A DNA stretch of 64,000 nucleotides from JAZKDW01 sp040387375 (GCA_040387375.1 JAZKDW010000018.1:1-64000); one strand, 5' to 3'. Numbered from the stretch's first letter, positions 49,971 through 59,352 are shown. Program-made: numbers and translations. The notes: a model not told the origin generated them from the sequence alone.

Positions 49971-51314
49971 TCAATCCAGGAAGTAAAAACTTTCGGTCAC
50001 CTGTTCGCGCGGCACCAGGCAGGAGACGCTCGACAGCCGCTGTCGCTTGGCGGTCCTGACGCCGCCGCCGCCGGCCGGACCGGCCAGCCAAAGACCGGTG
50101 AACTCGCGATGCAGACGATCGATCTCGAGCGGGTCCTCGTGCCGCATCGCCGCGCGCATGCGGACGTCGGTGCTGCAGCCGACGGGTTGCGCATCCAGCA
50201 TCGCGCCAGACGAGTCGCCGTGCACACTCAGGACGCCGATCAGGTCGAAGCGCAGCTCGACGGCACTGCCCATGCGTTTGCGCAGCACATCGATAGCCAG
50301 GCGGGCGCGCGCTTCGGCGTTTGGACCCGCGTATGAAATTTCCCCCTCGCCCAGCCAGCCGCCTTCGAAATACACACCCGCCTTCAGTGTCGCCGGACGC
50401 GGATGGCCGCGCACCCCGGACAGCCGTACCCGGTCTTTTCCGACCTGCTCGAGTTGCGCTTGCGTGATGTCGGCAACCACGTCCGGTGTCAGATATCCGG
50501 CCGGATCGTGGACCTCGTAGAGAAGCTGTTCTTTCACCGTCCGTATGTCGACCATGCCGCCGGTGCCCTCCGGTTTTGTCAGCACGCAAGTGCCGTCCGC
50601 CGCGATCTCGACGATCGGCAGCCCGATCAGATGCAGGTCGGGAACGTCCTTGAAACCCGGGTCCGCGAAGTAGCCTCCGGTCACTTGCGCACCGCATTCG
50701 ATCAGGTGCCCGGCCATGGTCGCGCCGGCGAGCTGGTCGAGGTCGTCGCGGCTCCAGCCATGGTGGGCAATTGCCGGGCCAAGCGTGAGCGCGGGATCCG
50801 CGACCCGGCCGGCCACCACGATTTGCGCACCGGCTCTGAGTGCATCCGCGATCGCGAATGCGCCGAGATAAACATTGGCGCTGACGAATGCTCGTCCCGC
50901 ACAGCTGGCCGGCAGTAGCGGCGCCAGCATGCCCTGGCCATGCGCATCCGACAAATCGTCGCCGTCGATCACGGCGATGCGCGGCGCCGGCAGGCCCATG
51001 CGGGCAGCGAGGCGCAGCAAGTGCATCGCAGCGGCGCGCGGATTGGCGGCGCCGAAATTGCTGACTATGGGGATGCCGTGCGCGAGGCAATCGGCCAGGA
51101 TGGGAGCAACCTCCATCTCCATCAGCGGCTCATAGCCCGCCTGCGGATTGGCGCGCTTGGCAAGCTGCGCAAATGCCAGCGTGCGCTCCGCCAGATTCTC
51201 GAAAGTCAACGCGGCGGCTCCCCCTCGCCTGATCAACGCGGCAACGATGGGCGCGGCGGCATCAACGCGGTCACCCGATCCTCCGGCGGCGCCGCCTATT
51301 GCGATTTCATTCAT
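49971..51314 (-). CDS. AtuA-like (DUF1446) acyclic terpene utilisation family protein, 447 aa
   Basis: Homologue of AtuA of the citronellol/geraniol pathway. IAIGGAAGGSGDRVDAAAPI begins the protein. LMEMEVAPILADCLAHGIPI, IVSNFGAANPRAAAMHLL, LGAFAIADALRAGAQIVVAG followed by RVADPALTLGPAIAH, and LIECGAQVTGGYFADPGFKD are hallmark segments. The family occurs with acyl-CoA carboxylase or hydratase steps, but its reaction is undefined. Here it leads a four-gene operon (AtuA-like, small partner, Bug, fumarylacetoacetase), divergent from a LysR gene 71 bp away. No other atu genes are near, so terpene use is not implied. Confidence 0.88.
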   Translation of the reverse strand: MNEIAIGGAAGGSGDRVDAAAPIVAALIRRGGAAALTFENLAERTLAFAQLAKRANPQAGYEPLMEMEVAPILADCLAHGIPIVSNFGAANPRAAAMHLLRLAARMGLPAPRIAVIDGDDLSDAHGQGMLAPLLPASCAGRAFVSANVYLGAFAIADALRAGAQIVVAGRVADPALTLGPAIAHHGWSRDDLDQLAGATMAGHLIECGAQVTGGYFADPGFKDVPDLHLIGLPIVEIAADGTCVLTKPEGTGGMVDIRTVKEQLLYEVHDPAGYLTPDVVADITQAQLEQVGKDRVRLSGVRGHPRPATLKAGVYFEGGWLGEGEISYAGPNAEARARLAIDVLRKRMGSAVELRFDLIGVLSVHGDSSGAMLDAQPVGCSTDVRMRAAMRHEDPLEIDRLHREFTGLWLAGPAGGGGVRTAKRQRLSSVSCLVPREQVTESFYFLD

Positions 51315-51385
51315 CCTGTCTCCTTTGATTGCAAATTATGGAGACTGGCTAAAATTAAGTAAAATGGATTTTTTGGAACGTTAAT

Positions 51386-52384
51386 GTGAAAAAACTGAAC
51401 AATTTTTCCGGCCGCCTGCTGGGCGCCTTCCTGACGCTGGCAGACAGCGAACAGTTCAAGCTGGCGGCTGAGCGATTTAATGTATCCCAATCCGCCTTCA
51501 GCCAGATGATCTCGCGCCTCGAATCGCAACTGGGAACGCGGCTGTTCGACCGCGACACCCGCCATGTGTCGCTCACGCCGGAAGGCCGGATGCTCGTTCC
51601 GGTCGCGCGCGCATTGGCCGCAGACGTCGATGCGATGTATGTCAATCTGCGGGATCATGCGGAACGACGCAAGGGCAAGGTCGCGATCGCGGCACTGCCG
51701 TCCCTCTCTGCGGATTGGCTGCCTGCGATCATTGCCGATTTCCGCCGCCGCTACCCGGGTATCACGGTCCAGTTGTTCGACACCGTAGCCGCCGCCAATC
51801 TCGACCTGGTCCGCCAGGGCGCAGTGGATTTCGCGATCAACGCCCGGGTCAACAGCCCGGAAGAGTTCGACACGCGGCTCCTCTTCAACGAACCGTTCTT
51901 CTTCATATGCCCCCCCGATCATCCGTTCGCCCAGAAGAAAAACGTGGCTCTGCGCTCCCTGGCCGGATGTGACTACATACACAGTACCCTGGCAGGCAGC
52001 ATCTGGCACTGGATCGAACCGCACCTCCGAGACATCGAGTTCAACGATACGGGATTTGAAGTCGGGCACCTGAGCACGCTCGCCGGCCTGATAGCAAACG
52101 GAATCGGCGTCAGCATTGTCCCCGGACTGGCGCTCTTCCAGTTCAATCGGCTGGGGCTGAGCGCCGTGCCGATTCGGGACAAGGGACTCAAGCGGCCCTT
52201 GCTGATGGTGAAGCGCCGTGGCCAGACCCTGTCGGTCGCGGCCCAGGCTTTACTGGAAATGATCGCTCTGAATCGGCCGTCACATGTGCTGCCAGAGGGC
52301 GACAAGCTTGCCGGCGATTTGAAAACAAAACAGCTTCCGGCACGACGGCCTGACCGGAAAAAGCCCGCCAAAACATCGCCGTAA
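51386..52384 (+). CDS. LysR-family transcriptional regulator, 332 aa
   Basis: Winged-helix N-terminus: LLGAFLTLADSEQFKLAAER, FNVSQSAFSQMISRLESQLG and TRLFDRDTRHVSLTPEGRML, a textbook LysR opening. Effector domain with GKVAIAALPSLSADWLPAII. The last ~35 residues are proline- and lysine-rich beyond the usual family end. The start is GTG 51386. It is divergent from the AtuA-like operon, which it probably regulates; the T-N11-A region must lie in the 71-bp gap. It could also act on the TRAP operon downstream. Confidence 0.92.
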   Translation: MKKLNNFSGRLLGAFLTLADSEQFKLAAERFNVSQSAFSQMISRLESQLGTRLFDRDTRHVSLTPEGRMLVPVARALAADVDAMYVNLRDHAERRKGKVAIAALPSLSADWLPAIIADFRRRYPGITVQLFDTVAAANLDLVRQGAVDFAINARVNSPEEFDTRLLFNEPFFFICPPDHPFAQKKNVALRSLAGCDYIHSTLAGSIWHWIEPHLRDIEFNDTGFEVGHLSTLAGLIANGIGVSIVPGLALFQFNRLGLSAVPIRDKGLKRPLLMVKRRGQTLSVAAQALLEMIALNRPSHVLPEGDKLAGDLKTKQLPARRPDRKKPAKTSP

Positions 52385-52697
52385 TCACCCGCGTGCGCTG
52401 CGCGCCAACCCCCTCTTCCGCTTCAGGCGCGTTGTGCCGCAGGCCAGGCCGCGCGGACCGGCCAGGTCAAAAAAGCGCCGGACTAAATGATTGCTCCTTT
52501 TCGCTATTAGCCGCTTTACCTGCCGAAGGTAAACTGGTATGTTAGTTTACGTATTAGACAAACCAGTGTCGCGCATGCCCGATGGCGACAGCAATTGATG
52601 TCGGTTGTGAAGGCTTTGTCTGCAGGCGTACGAGATCTGGGGGGCGACGTTGTTGAAGCGCGATCCCGAGCAGCAGGCCCAACGGGCTCTATCATAA
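52385..52697. other. Promoter region of the TRAP/monooxygenase operon
   Basis: 313 bp without a gene. It holds the GTAAACT-N8-AGTTTAC dyad at 52529-52550 and an overlapping CTGGT (52534-52538) / ACCAG (52562-52566) pair. AT-rich DNA around them (TAGTTTACGTATTAGACA) is the probable promoter. Confidence 0.55.
52529..52550. promoter_or_regulatory. Candidate operator GTAAACT-N8-AGTTTAC
   Basis: Perfect 7-bp arms with an 8-bp spacer, 163 bp upstream of the first dctP copy. It looks like a site for a dimeric regulator, but no GntR- or TetR-type gene is adjacent; the nearest regulator is the LysR gene ending at 52384. The second dctP copy at 60474 lacks this region. Confidence 0.55.
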
Positions 52698-53872
52698 AGA
52701 GGAGACACTGCAATGCGAATCATGAAGTCTGTTACGACGGCTGTCGCGCTCTGCGCAAGCCTGCTGGCGGCAACCTCCGCCACCGCCCAGGTGCAATTGC
52801 GTTACTCGGTGGGTTTTCCCTCCGGCGCGCCGGTCGACGGCGCCAAGCTGTACGCCGAGGCAGTCAAGAAATTTACCAACAACTCGGTCAATGTGCGCGT
52901 ATTCGATACCGCGCTGCTGAGCCTGCCCGAAATGTCGGGCGGCGTCGCCAAGGGCGTCTCCGATATCGGCTACGTGCTGGGACCATACTGGCCCGCCGAA
53001 TATCCACACCTGAACATGGCCTCCGAACTGTCGATGCTGCTGGCGCTCCAGCCTGACCCGGCCGTCAAGGGCGGCCTTGCGTACGCCGGCGCGTTTGCCG
53101 AGTTCGTCATGCTCCGCTGTCCCGAGTGCGTGGCCGACTTTGCCAAGCAGAACCAGCTGTTCACCGGCGCCGTTGTCAGCCCGCCATTCACCCTGCAATG
53201 CACCAAGCCGATGAGCGCGCTCGCCGACATCAAGGGCGCGCGCCTGCGTGTTGGCGGTGCGGCGTGGGCACGCTGGGCCAAGCAGATCGGCGCGGCGCCG
53301 GTCACGATGCCGGGCAACGAAATGTTCGAGGCGCTCAAGCAAAAGGTCGTCGACTGCACGGTGCTCGCCTCGGCCGAGCTGAGCGCGTGGAATCTGCGCG
53401 AAGTGGTCAGCGACGCCAACATCGACATCCCGGCCGGCGTATTCTCTGGTTCCGCGGTCAACATCAACCTCGACGCCTGGCGCAAGCTCAACGAAGCGCA
53501 GCGTACCGGCATGCTGCGGGCCGGCGCATTGATGACAGCGCACGCCACATTCCTCTATCGCGCCAATTCACGTCGTGACATCGAGCAGTTCGTAGCGAAG
53601 GGCGGACGCCTGAACAAGACTGATCCCGCACTGCTGAAAGCGTCGCATGAGGCGATAGAAGCCGACATCCCGAACATTGCGGCCAACTACACCAAGCAGT
53701 ACAACGTCAAGCGCGCCAATGAGCTTGTTGCCGGAATGCGCCCGCTGGTCGACAAGTGGGTCAAGCTGGTCGCCGGCGTCGAGACCGCTGACGCATTCAC
53801 CGATCTGTACTGGCGCGAGATCTACTCGAAGGTTGATGTCAAGACCTATGGCATGAAGTAAGACCATTCCAC
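52698..53872 (+). repeat. 1,175-bp direct repeat, copy 1 (dctP)
   Basis: It matches 60459-61633 with no difference that I could find, at a constant offset of 7,761 bp. It starts at AGAGGAGACACTGCA (the dctP ribosome site) and ends at GACCATTCCAC just after the stop codon; flanking bases diverge on both sides. It contains exactly one gene with its ribosome-binding site. Confidence 0.9.
52713..53861 (+). CDS. dctP: TRAP transporter substrate-binding protein DctP, copy 1, 382 aa
   Basis: A periplasmic receptor of a TRAP carrier. Signal peptide VTTAVALCASLLAATSATAQ, then VQLRYSVGFPSGAPVDGAKL. The middle contains MSALADIKGARLRVGGAAWA with the binding-site arginine region, followed by TMPGNEMFEALKQKVVDCT, typical of DctP folds. 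AGGAGA is nine bases before ATG 52713; a second in-frame ATG follows at codon 4. dctQ and dctM follow directly. An apparently identical gene lies at 60474-61622. Confidence 0.93.
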   Translation: MRIMKSVTTAVALCASLLAATSATAQVQLRYSVGFPSGAPVDGAKLYAEAVKKFTNNSVNVRVFDTALLSLPEMSGGVAKGVSDIGYVLGPYWPAEYPHLNMASELSMLLALQPDPAVKGGLAYAGAFAEFVMLRCPECVADFAKQNQLFTGAVVSPPFTLQCTKPMSALADIKGARLRVGGAAWARWAKQIGAAPVTMPGNEMFEALKQKVVDCTVLASAELSAWNLREVVSDANIDIPAGVFSGSAVNINLDAWRKLNEAQRTGMLRAGALMTAHATFLYRANSRRDIEQFVAKGGRLNKTDPALLKASHEAIEADIPNIAANYTKQYNVKRANELVAGMRPLVDKWVKLVAGVETADAFTDLYWREIYSKVDVKTYGMK

Positions 53873-53915
53873 AATCGCCACCCGCATGCGGCAGGCAAAC
53901 AATACCGGAGATCAC

Positions 53916-54455
53916 ATGTATTCCCTGGGAAGACTCATATCTACCATCATTACCGGGGTGACGGTGCTCTCCGGTCTGGCTGTCGCGCTGATGATGCTGC
54001 ACGTCATCGCTGACGTGATTGCACGCTTCGTATTCGGGTTTCCCCTCCCGGCCACGATTGCGATCGTTTCGAATTTCTACATGGTGCTGGTGGCGTTCAT
54101 GCCGCTTGCCTTCGCCGAGCAAAAGTCCGCGCACATTTCGGTGGAGGTTCTCACGGAGCGCTTCCCGGCAGTCGTGCAAAAACATCTGGCGGGCTGGCTG
54201 CTGCTGGTGTCCGGCGCAGTGTTCGCGGTAATGGCCGCGCGCACCTGGGAAGAGGCGATGAGCAAGTTTGCAATCAAAGCCTCGATGGTCCAGGGCACGG
54301 ACAGCATCCCTGTCTGGCCCACGTACTTCTTCCTGCCGCTGGGCTGCGGACTGATGCTGCTGGTCGTTGCATACAAGTTCGTCGTCTACCTGACCGGGGC
54401 CCGCTCAGGCATCGATAGCGCGCGCGCGACTGCAGGCCCGGTTACCGCCGACTGA
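53916..54455 (+). CDS. dctQ: TRAP transporter small permease DctQ, 179 aa
   Basis: Four membrane helices: LISTIITGVTVLSGLAVALM, the ATIAIVSNFYMVLVAFMPLA segment, LAGWLLLVSGAVFAVMAART and PTYFFLPLGCGLMLLVVAYK. It keeps the DctQ signature of a conserved FAEQKSAHISVEVL loop after helix 2. ATG 53916 has GGAG seven bases upstream. It links the DctP receptor to the DctM channel and lies between their genes. Confidence 0.92.
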   Translation: MYSLGRLISTIITGVTVLSGLAVALMMLHVIADVIARFVFGFPLPATIAIVSNFYMVLVAFMPLAFAEQKSAHISVEVLTERFPAVVQKHLAGWLLLVSGAVFAVMAARTWEEAMSKFAIKASMVQGTDSIPVWPTYFFLPLGCGLMLLVVAYKFVVYLTGARSGIDSARATAGPVTAD

Positions 54456-54499
54456 CGGCCGACAACCAGATATTTCCTCATGAAAGAAGGTATTTCTCT

Positions 54500-55816
54500 A
54501 TGACCGAAGTTCAAATCGGCCTGACCGGGATGGTGGCATTGCTGGTGCTGATCGCATTACGCCTGCCAATCGGCATCTCGCTCATCGCAGTCTCCTACAC
54601 GGGCATCTGGTACCTGATGGGCTGGAATGTCGCCTGGGGGGCAGTGGGCGTCCTGCCTTACCAGTTCTCGGCCAACTGGGTACTGAGCTCGGTGCCCAAT
54701 TTTCTGCTGCTGGGCTTCATCTGCTACCACACACGGCTGACCGAGGGGCTGTTCCGCGCCGCCCGGATCTGGCTGGCAAACGTGCCCGGCGGGCTCGCGA
54801 TATCGGCAATTCTGGGCTGCGCCGGCTTCGCCTCGGTGTGCGGGTCGTCGGTTGCCTGCTCTGCTGCGATGGGACGCATCGCCGTTCCCGAAATGATGAA
54901 GCAGCGTTATGACGCGTCGCTTGCCACCGGCACGGTGGCAGCCGGCGGAACGATCGGCGCGCTGATTCCGCCGTCGATCATCATGATTCTGTACGGGATC
55001 ATCGCCCAGACCTCGGTGACGGCCCTGTTCCTGGGCGGCGTGGCGGTAGGCCTGCTGACGGCGTTGAGCTACATCATCGTGATTCTGATTCGGGTCAAGC
55101 TCAATCCGGCACTGGCGCCGCGTGGCAAGGAACACATTCCGATGTCCGAAAAGCTTGCGGCCCTGGTCGAGGTATGGCCAATATTGCTGGTCATGCTGGG
55201 AATCTTCACCGGGCTGTTCAGTGGCGTTTTCACTGCCACCGAAGCTGGCGCGGTAGGCTCGGGATTGGCTTGTGTCGTGGCGCTGATAAAAGGCTCCCTG
55301 ACTTGGGAGCGTTTCCGCGATGCGATCCTCGAGACGGTGCTCACTACCGCTTCGCTGATGATCATCGCGGTGGGCGCCAGCCTGCTGACGCGCTTTCTCG
55401 CGCTCTCCGATGCTGGCACCTACCTGTCTTCGCTGGTGGTCAGCCTGCAGGCGAGCACCACGATCCTGCTGTTCGGCATCGTATTGGTCTATCTGCTGCT
55501 CGGCATGTTTCTTGAGCCGATCGGCGCGATGCTGCTTACGCTGCCTATCGTGCTGCCAGTGATCAAGTCTGCCGACCTCAGCCTGGTCTGGTTCGGCGTC
55601 GTCCTGACCAAGCTGCTGGAGATCGGGATGATCACGCCGCCGATCGGCATGAACGTCTTCGTGATCAAGGGGGTCGTCGGCAATCTCATCTCTACTACAG
55701 GAATCTTTCGCGGCATCATGTGGTTCCTGGCTGCAGACATGGTGGTGCTGACCATGATCATGGTCTTTCCCGGCATCGTCACCGCGCTGCCGGCATGGTT
55801 CGCGGGAAGTCCCTGA
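54500..55816 (+). CDS. dctM: TRAP transporter large permease DctM, 438 aa
   Basis: A 12- to 13-helix sodium-coupled permease of the TRAP family. Characteristic parts are LIALRLPIGISLIAVSYTG near the N-terminus, GFASVCGSSVACSAAMGRIA, GTVAAGGTIGALIPPSIIMI and, near the end, LLEIGMITPPIGMNVFVIKG. The two GTIGALIPPS / GMITPPIGMN motifs are the DctM hallmark. It is followed by a strong hairpin at 55857-55880 before the monooxygenase gene. Confidence 0.94.
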   Translation: MTEVQIGLTGMVALLVLIALRLPIGISLIAVSYTGIWYLMGWNVAWGAVGVLPYQFSANWVLSSVPNFLLLGFICYHTRLTEGLFRAARIWLANVPGGLAISAILGCAGFASVCGSSVACSAAMGRIAVPEMMKQRYDASLATGTVAAGGTIGALIPPSIIMILYGIIAQTSVTALFLGGVAVGLLTALSYIIVILIRVKLNPALAPRGKEHIPMSEKLAALVEVWPILLVMLGIFTGLFSGVFTATEAGAVGSGLACVVALIKGSLTWERFRDAILETVLTTASLMIIAVGASLLTRFLALSDAGTYLSSLVVSLQASTTILLFGIVLVYLLLGMFLEPIGAMLLTLPIVLPVIKSADLSLVWFGVVLTKLLEIGMITPPIGMNVFVIKGVVGNLISTTGIFRGIMWFLAADMVVLTMIMVFPGIVTALPAWFAGSP

Positions 55817-55856
55817 CCGGATCTGATTTAAAAACTCAGAGGCCACTGATGGCGCA

Positions 55857-55880
55857 GTCGCGGGACTACTGCCCCGCGAC
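55857..55880. terminator. Strong hairpin between dctM and the monooxygenase gene
   Basis: GTCGCGGG-N8-CCCGCGAC, perfect 8-bp GC-rich stem, 41 bp after the dctM stop. Without a T-run it may be an attenuator or an mRNA-stability element separating the transporter and enzyme parts of the unit. Confidence 0.45.
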
Positions 55881-55963
55881 CATTGAGGTTACGGAGACGG
55901 GCCCATGTTCGCTGTTTCCCCCTGCCGTCTGGATTGAGCTTGTTTGAATAAGGAGAATTGGAA

Positions 55964-57604
55964 TTGTCCGGACAAGATCGTGCGATTGGCCTCGACAGTG
56001 AAGCCGAGGCAGGTTTCCATGACGTGATTATCGTGGGCGCTGGATTTGCGGGCCTCTTCCTGCTTTACCGCCTGCGCGCGCTTGGTCTCAAGGTGCAGGT
56101 ATACGAAGCGGGCAGTGGCGTGGGCGGCACCTGGTTCTGGAACCGCTATCCCGGCGCCCGCTGCGATGTCGAGAGCATGGAATATTCTTATTCATTTTCA
56201 AGCGAGCTGGAACAGGAATGGCAGTGGACCGAACGTTATGCGGCGCAGCCTGAAATACTGCATTACATTAACCATGTCGCCGACCGCTTTGCGTTGCGCG
56301 ACGAGGTGCAGCTGAACACACGCGTGCTGTCCGCCGGCTTCGACCCCGCGACCCGGCGCTGGACCGTGACAACCGACCGCGGCGATACCGTGCAGGCGCA
56401 ATTCTGCATCATGGCGACCGGCAGTCTGTCCGCATCGAAGGTGCCCGACTTCAAGGGCCTGAGCTCGTTCAAGGGCAACTGGTATCACACGGGCTTGTGG
56501 CCAAGCGACGGTGTGGATTTTTCCGGCATGCGGGTCGGCGTGGTGGGCACTGGTTCCTCCGGCATTCAGGCCATTCCGAAGATTGCCGAACAGGCTGCGC
56601 ACCTCACCGTTTTTCAGCGCACCGCGCATTTCAGCGTGCCCGCGCTGAATGGCCCGCTTGCGCCCGAACAGGAACAATGGTTCAAGGCGCATTACGCCGA
56701 ACGGCGCAAGATGGCGCGTGAATCCCCAACCGGCGTGGCCGGGTTTCCGGTGCCGACCCGATCTGCGCTGGAAGTGACGCCCGAAGAGCGGGAAAGCGCC
56801 TATCAACATTATTGGGACACGGGCGGCACCGGTTTCACGCGTGCGTTCAATGACCTGATAGTGAACAAGGATGCGAACGAAACGGCGGCCGAATTTGCGC
56901 GCAAAAACATACGCAAGAAAATTCACGACCCGGTGATTGCCGAGCTTCTGGTCCCGAAGGGCCACTTTATCGGCACCAAGCGGATTTGCCTCGACATCGG
57001 TTACTACGAGACATTCAACCGCGACAACGTCACGCTGGTCGATGTGAAAAGTGCGCCGATTACGGAGATCACCGAAACCGGCATACGCACGGAAAACGCT
57101 GAATATGAACTTGATGCGATCGTGTTTGCGACGGGTTTCGACGCGGTCACCGGCGCCTTGTCCAAAATCGATATCCACATCAAGGACGGCGCCACGCTTG
57201 CCGGAAAATGGGCAGCCGGACCACGCATGTATCTCGGCCTGATGACGGCCGGTTTCCCCAATCTGTTCATCATCAACGGACCCGGAAGTCCGTCGGTCCT
57301 GAGCAATATGATGACGTCGCTCGAGCAACATGTGGAATGGATCGCCAATTGCCTGGACTTTCTCCGCTCGCACGGCATGACGCGTATCGAAGCTGACCTG
57401 GAAGCGGAAAACCAATGGGTCCATCACGTCAATGAAGTTGCTGACCGAACGCTCTTCCCGCTGGCGAACTCCTGGTATATCGGCGCCAATATTCCAGGAA
57501 AACCTCGTGTGTTCATGCCCTATGTCGGCGGCGTCGGAGTCTATCGGCAGAAATGCCTTGAAGTCGCGGAGGCCGATTATGCCGGCTTTCACATGACGTC
57601 CTGA
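55964..57604 (+). CDS. Baeyer-Villiger-type flavin monooxygenase, 546 aa
   Basis: It inserts oxygen next to a ketone using NADPH and FAD. FAD Rossmann motif IIVGAGFAGLFLLYRL near residue 24; GSGVGGTWFWNRYPGARCD; the BVMO fingerprint F-x-G-x3-H-x3-W-P as FKGNWYHTGLWP (residues 169-180); second Rossmann motif VGVVGTGSSGIQAIPKIAEQ. The length equals cyclohexanone/phenylacetone monooxygenases. TTG 55964 is chosen because AGGAG lies eight bases upstream; TTG 55958 is too close. Downstream ALDH and ADH genes fit oxidation of an alcohol to ketone and of the ester product to acid; the substrate is unknown. Confidence 0.92.
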   Translation: MSGQDRAIGLDSEAEAGFHDVIIVGAGFAGLFLLYRLRALGLKVQVYEAGSGVGGTWFWNRYPGARCDVESMEYSYSFSSELEQEWQWTERYAAQPEILHYINHVADRFALRDEVQLNTRVLSAGFDPATRRWTVTTDRGDTVQAQFCIMATGSLSASKVPDFKGLSSFKGNWYHTGLWPSDGVDFSGMRVGVVGTGSSGIQAIPKIAEQAAHLTVFQRTAHFSVPALNGPLAPEQEQWFKAHYAERRKMARESPTGVAGFPVPTRSALEVTPEERESAYQHYWDTGGTGFTRAFNDLIVNKDANETAAEFARKNIRKKIHDPVIAELLVPKGHFIGTKRICLDIGYYETFNRDNVTLVDVKSAPITEITETGIRTENAEYELDAIVFATGFDAVTGALSKIDIHIKDGATLAGKWAAGPRMYLGLMTAGFPNLFIINGPGSPSVLSNMMTSLEQHVEWIANCLDFLRSHGMTRIEADLEAENQWVHHVNEVADRTLFPLANSWYIGANIPGKPRVFMPYVGGVGVYRQKCLEVAEADYAGFHMTS

Positions 57605-57818
57605 CAAACGGATTTTTACATCCGATTGAAGCGGGAGCGTTTTGGAAATCGCCGGTTTGCGCGCTTTCGGGATTGTGCAGTTTTTTCACATTACTGTTCC
57701 AAATTTTTTATTTTACTTAAGCCGGATTCCACTTGATACTCGATCGACATTGGCAATCCGGCACGTCATTTAAAACAAGTCGCCCGCGTTAACCGGCAAC
57801 GTCTACAAGGAAATCATC

Positions 57819-59312
57819 ATGCAAGAAAATCAAAAGCATGCCGTATCCACGCCCGCCTTTCTGGCAGGTCCGGCAAAAGGCCTCCTGATCGGCGGCAAAT
57901 GGCAGCCTTCCGCATCCGGCAAGGAGTTCGATACCTTCAACCCGGCGACGGGTGAGGTGATCGCCAGGCTTGCCGAAGGTGATGCCGAGGATATCGACCG
58001 CGCCGTCAAGGCCGCGCGCCGTGCTTTCGAGGGCGAATGGAGCACCTGGAAACCATATGACCGCCAGCGGCTGCTGATGCGGGTGCATGACCTGTTCGAA
58101 AAGAACTTCGATGAACTCGCCATGCTTGAGACGCTCGACATGGGCGCGCCGCTGTCGCGGACGCAGAACTTCAAGCGTTATATTTCGCAAATGATCCTGT
58201 TCTACGCATCTCAGACCGCGAACGGCGCCAGCGACACACTGCAGAATTCCCTGCCGGGCAACTACACGACGCTGTCATTCAAGGCGCCCGTAGGTGTGGT
58301 GGGGGGCATCATCCCCTGGAATGGTCCGCTGATCAGCCAGTGGTGGATACTCGGCCCGGTCCTGGCGACCGGCTGCACCGTGGTCATGAAGCCTGCCGAA
58401 GATGCTTCTCTCACCACGCTGCGCACCGCGGAGCTGTTGCTTGAGGCAGGCGTGCCGGCCGGCGTCGTTAATGTCGTGACCGGCTTCGGCGGCGGCGCCG
58501 GCGCGGCCCTGTCGGCGCACCGGGATGTCAACCGTATTGCATTTACCGGCTCCACGGAAACCGGCGCCAGGATCGTGGCGGCCTCGGCCGGCAACATGAA
58601 GCGTTTATCGCTGGAACTCGGCGGCAAGTCGCCGGACATCGTCTTCGCCGATGCGAACCTCGACGCCGCCGTCCCCGGCGCGGCGATGGCGGCATTCTCG
58701 AACAGCGGCCAGATCTGTTTCGCCGGCACGCGCCTGTTTGTGGAGCGCAGCATCCAGGATGAATTTGTCGAGAAGCTGGCTGCGTTCAGCCGCACCTTGC
58801 GGGTAGGAAATGGACTCGACCCGCAGGTCCAGCTGGGACCGTTAATCTCCAGGAAGCAGTTGGACCGCGTGATGAGTTATGTTGGCATCGGGAGCACCGA
58901 GGGAGCCACGCTTGCCGCCGGCGGCAAGCGCCTCGGCGGCGATCTGGCGGGCGGCTATTTTGTCGAGCCGACCGTGTTCTCGCAGGTCCGCAACGACATG
59001 ACGATCGCCCAGGAGGAGATCTTCGGGCCGGTGATTTCCGTGATTCCGTTTGATGACGCCGATCAGGCACTGCGCGTCGCCAACGACACCCAGTACGGCC
59101 TTGGCGGCGCCGTATGGACACAAAATGTCTCGACCGCGCTCAAGATGGCCCAGGGCATCAAGGCCGGCACCGTCTGGGTCAACTGCTACGGGCAGATCGA
59201 TCCCGCCGTTGGCTTTGGCGGCTACAAGATGAGCGGGTACGGCTGGAAGGGCGGCCCCGAGCATGTAGACGCCTTTCTCTACCAGAAGGCCGTCTACCTC
59301 AATCTCGGCTGA
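57819..59312 (+). CDS. NAD(P)-dependent aldehyde dehydrogenase, 497 aa
   Basis: An ALDH-superfamily enzyme. Catalytic Cys300 in NSGQICFAGTRLF, general base Glu266 in SLELGGKSPDIV, cofactor segment AFTGSTETGARI and the oxyanion Asn in IIPWNGPLISQWW. Normal length. A 214-bp gap separates it from the monooxygenase gene, including an AT-rich stretch around 57690-57720 that may hold an internal promoter. It would oxidise the aldehyde formed after the ketone oxygenation and ester hydrolysis steps. Confidence 0.94.
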   Translation: MQENQKHAVSTPAFLAGPAKGLLIGGKWQPSASGKEFDTFNPATGEVIARLAEGDAEDIDRAVKAARRAFEGEWSTWKPYDRQRLLMRVHDLFEKNFDELAMLETLDMGAPLSRTQNFKRYISQMILFYASQTANGASDTLQNSLPGNYTTLSFKAPVGVVGGIIPWNGPLISQWWILGPVLATGCTVVMKPAEDASLTTLRTAELLLEAGVPAGVVNVVTGFGGGAGAALSAHRDVNRIAFTGSTETGARIVAASAGNMKRLSLELGGKSPDIVFADANLDAAVPGAAMAAFSNSGQICFAGTRLFVERSIQDEFVEKLAAFSRTLRVGNGLDPQVQLGPLISRKQLDRVMSYVGIGSTEGATLAAGGKRLGGDLAGGYFVEPTVFSQVRNDMTIAQEEIFGPVISVIPFDDADQALRVANDTQYGLGGAVWTQNVSTALKMAQGIKAGTVWVNCYGQIDPAVGFGGYKMSGYGWKGGPEHVDAFLYQKAVYLNLG

Positions 59313-59352
59313 TCAGAGACGGCAATCAAATATTAATAAACAGGAGATCTCA

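Noticed and set aside
49951..51090. 379-codon minus-strand open frame within the AtuA-like gene
   Set aside because: It is in another frame of the same strand, Arg/Pro/Gly-rich and without motifs; the AtuA-like frame has clear family signatures.
54557..55846. 429-codon minus-strand open frame opposite dctM
   Set aside because: Composition is His/Gln/Arg/Asp-rich with no domain; dctM on the plus strand is certain.
56198..57607. 469-codon minus-strand open frame opposite the Baeyer-Villiger monooxygenase
   Set aside because: No domain and no ribosome site; the plus-strand gene has all family motifs.
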